Below are positions 60,528 through 64,000 of a stretch of 64,000 bases of DNA, piece by piece. Position 1 is the stretch's first letter; every line of letters starts with the position of its first letter. Source of the stretch: Flavobacterium praedii (GTDB taxonomy: Bacteria > Bacteroidota > Bacteroidia > Flavobacteriales > Flavobacteriaceae); NCBI RefSeq assembly GCF_026810365.1, contig NZ_CP113948.1, positions 955,001-1,019,000 on the forward strand. The letters run 5' to 3'. Position numbers and translations under genes: made by a program. Under the pieces are notes generated by a model that was not told the origin of the DNA, did no database searches, and was given only the letters and a program-made list of their open reading frames with translations.

Positions 60528-60676
60528 GAAGCTATTTCCCGCGTTTCGTTACAAGTCCTCACAAAAAAAGTAAAGTTTCTAATGTTCTGAAAAGAGCTTC
60601 CTTTGGTCGCTTTTCCAGAACAAGAAACTTTTACTTTTTTTGCTCCGGGCTTTCCACTTCACTCGGGGCTAGGGCA
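60528..60676 (+). repeat. Hairpin cassette repeat, copy 4 (long form)
   Basis: GCTATTTCCCGCGTTTCGTT at the left and CTCGGGGCTAGGGCAT at the right match copy 1. The core is longer: AAAAAAAGTAAAGTTTCT (60563-60580) pairs with AGAAACTTTTACTTTTTTT (60623-60641) with one bulge, and TGTTCTG with CAGAACA inside. Located between convergent genes, so it may end transcription from both sides. Confidence 0.75.
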
Positions 60677-60681
60677 TTTGT

Positions 60682-61827
60682 TTATTTCAATTTACTTTTA
60701 TCGTTTAACCAATAAAGTTGTCTCCCTAATTCGGCCAAAAAAGGCAAACCTATTTCATCATATTCGTAAACGTTGTCATTAAAAATTCCGTCTTTATTGA
60801 CTAATATTGTGGCCGAAACCATAAACTCAATATTTTTTTCTGAGTCTACAATGTAAGCACAATCAATAAGTGTTCCGTAAGCATCGCCTACTTTATTGTA
60901 TATTTTTATTGAAGCTGGGATATTTTCTTTAGTATCACCAAACATAAAAAATTTGCAATAACCATCATAATATTCTTTTGGATCGTAACCTGCATTTTTT
61001 GGTAAATTTTGCATCGAAAAAAGAATAAATTCTCTGTCTTTTTCTGTAATATGAAATCGTTCACTTTTCTTGAAATTATTGGGAAAAATGATTCTTTTCA
61101 AAGTATTATGTAAAGTTTCAAGCGGATAGTAATTCTTATTCGAAAAGTCAAAAGGTTCCTTTACAAGTGTGTCATTATCTAGGTATCCAATTCCTTTTTT
61201 GATTTTATTCAATTGCAAAGGGTTATATTTTTCGGTTGTATATTGAGGGAAATTTTCAATAGAAAGATCGTCTTTGTATAACGCAATCGATTTGATGGTT
61301 TTACTACCCGAATTTGGAGTTGATAAACGATGATTGATTCTAAAAGGTTTTAATCCTTTAATCTCCATATTTTTATTTAGATAATCAAAACCAATAAATT
61401 CAAATAAATTATTGCTAGCATCATTATCGCTTACAGCAAAAATCTTAGAGATTTCATCAGAAAATCTTATTTTATTTGGATTGCCGTCAATTGTAAATTG
61501 ACTGTTTATAGAAGTATTTGGAATACTATTTAATTTTTCCAAAGCCATAACGGCAATAGGAAATTTTACAGTGCTGGCAGGATAGAAATAGTTGTTTTTG
61601 TTGAGGTTATAGGTATAATCTTTAAAGATAATTTTATTATTTTTTTCTCTAATAATTTGAGTATAAATAATTTGAAGTTCATAGGCTTCAGGATTATTCA
61701 TCACTTTTTTTATCTTGTCATTATCTGAAGTTAAAGCTTTTTTAAGCAAGTTTTGAGCATTGCTAATATTTGTAATCGTACAAATGAATACAATTATAAC
61801 TAATGAATTAAAGTGTTTTTTTATCAT
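60682..61827 (-). CDS. Exported serine hydrolase, beta-lactamase/PBP-like
   Basis: 381 aa from the ATG at 61827 (a TTG lies three codons upstream), with a signal peptide (1-24, ending ISNAQ). Class A beta-lactamase-like motifs: Ser85-x-x-Lys88 in 'PASTVKF' and SDN at 133-135. The third motif is 'KVG' instead of K[TS]G and no ExxLN is seen, so true beta-lactamase activity is uncertain. Start overlaps the ung stop (ATGA), so the two are coupled. Confidence 0.75.
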   Translation of the reverse strand: MIKKHFNSLVIIVFICTITNISNAQNLLKKALTSDNDKIKKVMNNPEAYELQIIYTQIIREKNNKIIFKDYTYNLNKNNYFYPASTVKFPIAVMALEKLNSIPNTSINSQFTIDGNPNKIRFSDEISKIFAVSDNDASNNLFEFIGFDYLNKNMEIKGLKPFRINHRLSTPNSGSKTIKSIALYKDDLSIENFPQYTTEKYNPLQLNKIKKGIGYLDNDTLVKEPFDFSNKNYYPLETLHNTLKRIIFPNNFKKSERFHITEKDREFILFSMQNLPKNAGYDPKEYYDGYCKFFMFGDTKENIPASIKIYNKVGDAYGTLIDCAYIVDSEKNIEFMVSATILVNKDGIFNDNVYEYDEIGLPFLAELGRQLYWLNDKSKLK

Positions 61828-62498
61828 ATTATCCAATATATTGGTTCCAATTTATTACTTTTCAAATATATATTTGCTTGACTAAAGTGTTTATTCCCAA
61901 ACCATTTTCCTTGATTGGCACTCATCGGTGAAGGGTGCCCTGATTCCAATACCAAATGTTTATTTCTGTCAATTTTAGCTCCTTTTTTTTGGGCAAAACT
62001 TCCCCATAACATAAATACAATATTTTCTTTTTCTTCCGATATTTTTTGAATAACGGCATCTGTAAAAAGATTCCATTTAAGGTGTTTATGACTATTTGGA
62101 TTGTCTTTTCTAACAGTTAATGAAGCGTTTAAAAGTAAAACACCTTGTTTGGCCCAAGATTCCAAATTTCCTGATGTGGGCATGAAAATCGAATCCAAAT
62201 CGGTATTGATTTCTCTAAAAATATTGCGCAACGAAGGTGGAATTCGCACTGAATCATTTACCGAAAAAGATAAACCATTGGCTTCGCCATCGCCGTGATA
62301 TGGATCTTGACCAATAATAACCACTTTTACATTCTCAAAAGAACAAGTATTTAAGGCTGAAAAAATCAACTCTTTGGGAGGAAAACAAACTGAATTTTGA
62401 TATTCTTGATCAACAAGCTCGATCAATTCCAGGAAATAAGGTTTCTCTATTTCCTCAGATAAAATAGTTTGCCAGGAAGGATTCAAGTTGATTTGCAT
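61824..62498 (-). CDS. ung: Uracil-DNA glycosylase
   Basis: 224 aa, family 1 UDG. The ATG at 62498 is preferred to the TTG at 62504. Catalytic 'IGQDPYHG' (Asp65, Tyr67, His68), 'PSLRNIF' and the C-terminal 'ESGHPSPMSA' leucine-loop region with active-site His. Removes uracil from DNA. The stop TGA overlaps the ATG of the serine hydrolase gene by four bases (ATGA), an unexpected partnership. Confidence 0.95.
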   Translation of the reverse strand: MQINLNPSWQTILSEEIEKPYFLELIELVDQEYQNSVCFPPKELIFSALNTCSFENVKVVIIGQDPYHGDGEANGLSFSVNDSVRIPPSLRNIFREINTDLDSIFMPTSGNLESWAKQGVLLLNASLTVRKDNPNSHKHLKWNLFTDAVIQKISEEKENIVFMLWGSFAQKKGAKIDRNKHLVLESGHPSPMSANQGKWFGNKHFSQANIYLKSNKLEPIYWII

Positions 62499-62649
62499 AT
62501 TCAAAGTTTATTTCACAAAGATACACGAAGATTCAAAAGAGATTCGCAAAATTGGCAAAACAAAAACATTATGTTTCTTAGTAAATCGCTGTGGTTTCTA
62601 TTTTGCTAATCTCTGTGAAATAACCCTATGTTTCTTTCTTAAATAACCT

Positions 62650-62657
62650 TATTTTTG
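62650..62657 (+). promoter_or_regulatory. Predicted mutS2 promoter -7 box
   Basis: TATTTTTG, 23 bases before the mutS2 ATG at 62680. Confidence 0.5.
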
Positions 62658-62679
62658 TAGCGTCAAATCAAATTTATAA

Positions 62680-64000
62680 ATGATCTCCATTACCGAAAAA
62701 ACGTTACAAGATTTACAATTTCCTACGGTTCTCGAAACGATTTCCGATATTTGTAATACTGATATAGGAAAACAAAAAGCCTTAGAAATAACTCCTTTTA
62801 GAGACAAAGATACTTTGATGAGCGCTTTATTGCAGACTTCTGAGTATGTTTCTTCTTTTCAAAACAACAATGCCATCCCCAATCACGGTTTTGATGCTAT
62901 TACATACGAAATAAAATTTTTAGCCATCGAAGACAGTTTTCTAGAAGTCGGTGGTTTTAGAAAAATTGCCACAATATCCGAAACGACGAATGTACTATTG
63001 ACGTTTCTGAATAAATTCAATGATTATTACCCTAATCTTTGTGCCAAAAGTTCTGGAATTCAACTTACCAGAGCGATTATCACGCTTGTTGATGCTGTAG
63101 TTGATAAATATGGAGAAATAAAAGACAATGCCTCACCAGAATTACTAAACATTCGCCGCAATATGAATTCGGTTCGAGGGAAAATGAACCAAAGTTTTGG
63201 AATAGCACTTACGCAATACAACGGTTTGGGATATTTGGATGATATTAAAGAAAGTTTTGTGCAAAATCGTCGTGTTTTGGCTGTTTTAGCAATGTACCGA
63301 CGCAAAGTAAGAGGCTCTATTTTGGGTAGTTCCAAAACAGGGAGTATTGCTTATATTGAACCAGAAGCTACGCTGAATTACTCTCGTGAACTCAGTAATT
63401 TGGAATATGAGGAAAAAGAAGAAATTACTAGAATTCTAAAGCAATTATCGAATGCAATTCGACCATTTTTACCATTGTTGATTCAATATCAAGATTTCCT
63501 GAGTGATATTGATGTGATTGCTGCAAAAGCGAAATATGCCAATAGAATCAATGGAATTTTGCCAACAATTACAGAGGAACGCCGTCTTTATTTTAGAGAT
63601 GCCTATCATCCTATTTTGTATTTGAATAACAAGCAAAAAAAGGAAGTTACGCATCCACAAACCATCGAATTAAGTCAAGAAAATAGAATAATTGTTATTT
63701 CAGGACCCAACGCGGGAGGTAAAACCATCTCGATGAAAACGGTTGGTTTGTTGCAATTAATGTTGCAATCGGGAATGTTGATTCCTGTACACGAACGCAG
63801 TGAAACGTTTCTATTTGATAGAATACTCACGGATATTGGAGACAACCAATCAATTGAAAATCATTTAAGTACTTATAGTTATCGATTGAAAAACATGAAC
63901 TACTTTTTGAAAAAGTGCAATAAGAAAACCATGTTTTTGATTGATGAATTTGGTACCGGTTCTGATCCTGAATTGGGAGGTGCTTTGGCCGAAATTTTCT
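62680..64000 (+). CDS. mutS2: MutS2 (3' truncated by the window)
   Basis: At least 440 residues from the ATG at 62680; the gene runs off the right edge, so no stop or C-terminal Smr domain is seen. 'KTLQDLQFPTVLETIS' opens the MutS2 core, 'GSSKTGSIAYIEP' and the P-loop 'ISGPNAGGKTISMKTVGL' (about 342) mark the ATPase, with 'LIDEFGTGSDPELGGALAE' (Walker B/D) at the end. MutS2 splits collided ribosomes or suppresses recombination; the role here is inferred from family. Confidence 0.93.
   Translation, partial: MISITEKTLQDLQFPTVLETISDICNTDIGKQKALEITPFRDKDTLMSALLQTSEYVSSFQNNNAIPNHGFDAITYEIKFLAIEDSFLEVGGFRKIATISETTNVLLTFLNKFNDYYPNLCAKSSGIQLTRAIITLVDAVVDKYGEIKDNASPELLNIRRNMNSVRGKMNQSFGIALTQYNGLGYLDDIKESFVQNRRVLAVLAMYRRKVRGSILGSSKTGSIAYIEPEATLNYSRELSNLEYEEKEEITRILKQLSNAIRPFLPLLIQYQDFLSDIDVIAAKAKYANRINGILPTITEERRLYFRDAYHPILYLNNKQKKEVTHPQTIELSQENRIIVISGPNAGGKTISMKTVGLLQLMLQSGMLIPVHERSETFLFDRILTDIGDNQSIENHLSTYSYRLKNMNYFLKKCNKKTMFLIDEFGTGSDPELGGALAEIF

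Noticed and set aside
60682..61827. True class A beta-lactamase (antibiotic resistance)
   Set aside because: SxxK and SDN are present but K[TS]G is KVG and no ExxLN glutamate is visible; called a serine hydrolase only.

Overview
The window looks like chromosome of a Flavobacterium-type member of the Bacteroidota. The DNA is AT-rich, the clear promoters carry the Bacteroidota TAnnTTTG -7 box, Shine-Dalgarno sites are weak or absent, and a secreted amylase ends in a type IX secretion (T9SS) sorting domain. The gene set (menA/menC, E1 alpha-beta fusion, DUF2911, DUF6155, type III PKS cluster with its own ACP) is also typical of that group. I see no tRNA, rRNA, CRISPR, prophage or intact insertion sequence.

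Layout. 1-6343: YdbS/YdbT-like bacterial PH-domain membrane proteins, menaquinone genes menA and menC around a UPF0173 hydrolase, and a secreted TPR protein. 6344-9352: a repeat-rich gap, an acetate/succinate permease, and dnaX, whose two halves lie in different frames joined at an A10 run containing the slippery heptamer A_AAA_AAG. 9353-14892: a seven-gene polyketide/phenolic-lipid-type cluster (flavoprotein, methyltransferase, type III PKS, hotdog dehydratase, ketosynthase, ACP, phosphopantetheinyl transferase). 14904-17419: a cNMP/CBS/nucleotidyltransferase protein with a DnaQ-fold exonuclease that lacks key residues. 17592-21800: a DUF2911 protein, a CAP lipoprotein, two decayed genes and an orphan PAS histidine kinase. 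21821-34865: mostly housekeeping and envelope genes (ndh, two helicases, mscS, thioesterase, T9SS amylase, M1 peptidase).

35025-43211: a complete histidine operon, hisG-D-C-B-H-A-(four-helix-bundle gene)-F-IE. A 19-codon leader peptide with five His codons, a strong terminator and a matching antiterminator precede it, so attenuation is readable directly from the sequence. Its spacers are filled with 7-nt-phase tandem repeats and paired palindromes.

43471-52837: pckA, a YidE/AspT-type transporter, the 2-oxoacid dehydrogenase E1 fusion, a 2OG-Fe(II) oxygenase, an SUI1 factor, a nucleoside phosphorylase and two little-known proteins. 52870-58218: a leftward cluster of a 59-aa membrane microprotein, an unknown 95-aa protein, a DUF6671 zinc-ribbon protein, Sua5, an exported beta-carbonic anhydrase and an SbtA-type bicarbonate transporter, with a divergent LysR regulator. 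The set points to inorganic-carbon capture, and Sua5 itself consumes bicarbonate. 58284-64000: a thioester-reductase-like SDR, a membrane transglutaminase-like protein, ung translationally coupled to a serine hydrolase, and the start of mutS2, which is cut by the window edge.

The main non-coding theme is short dispersed repeats: (i) C5-GAA-G5 palindromes that begin at stop codons, twice as inverted pairs filling the whole spacer to the next start; (ii) four hairpin cassettes with shared ends and variable cores; (iii) heptanucleotide-phase tracts before menC and throughout the lower his operon; (iv) a roughly 180-bp imperfect palindrome after menC.
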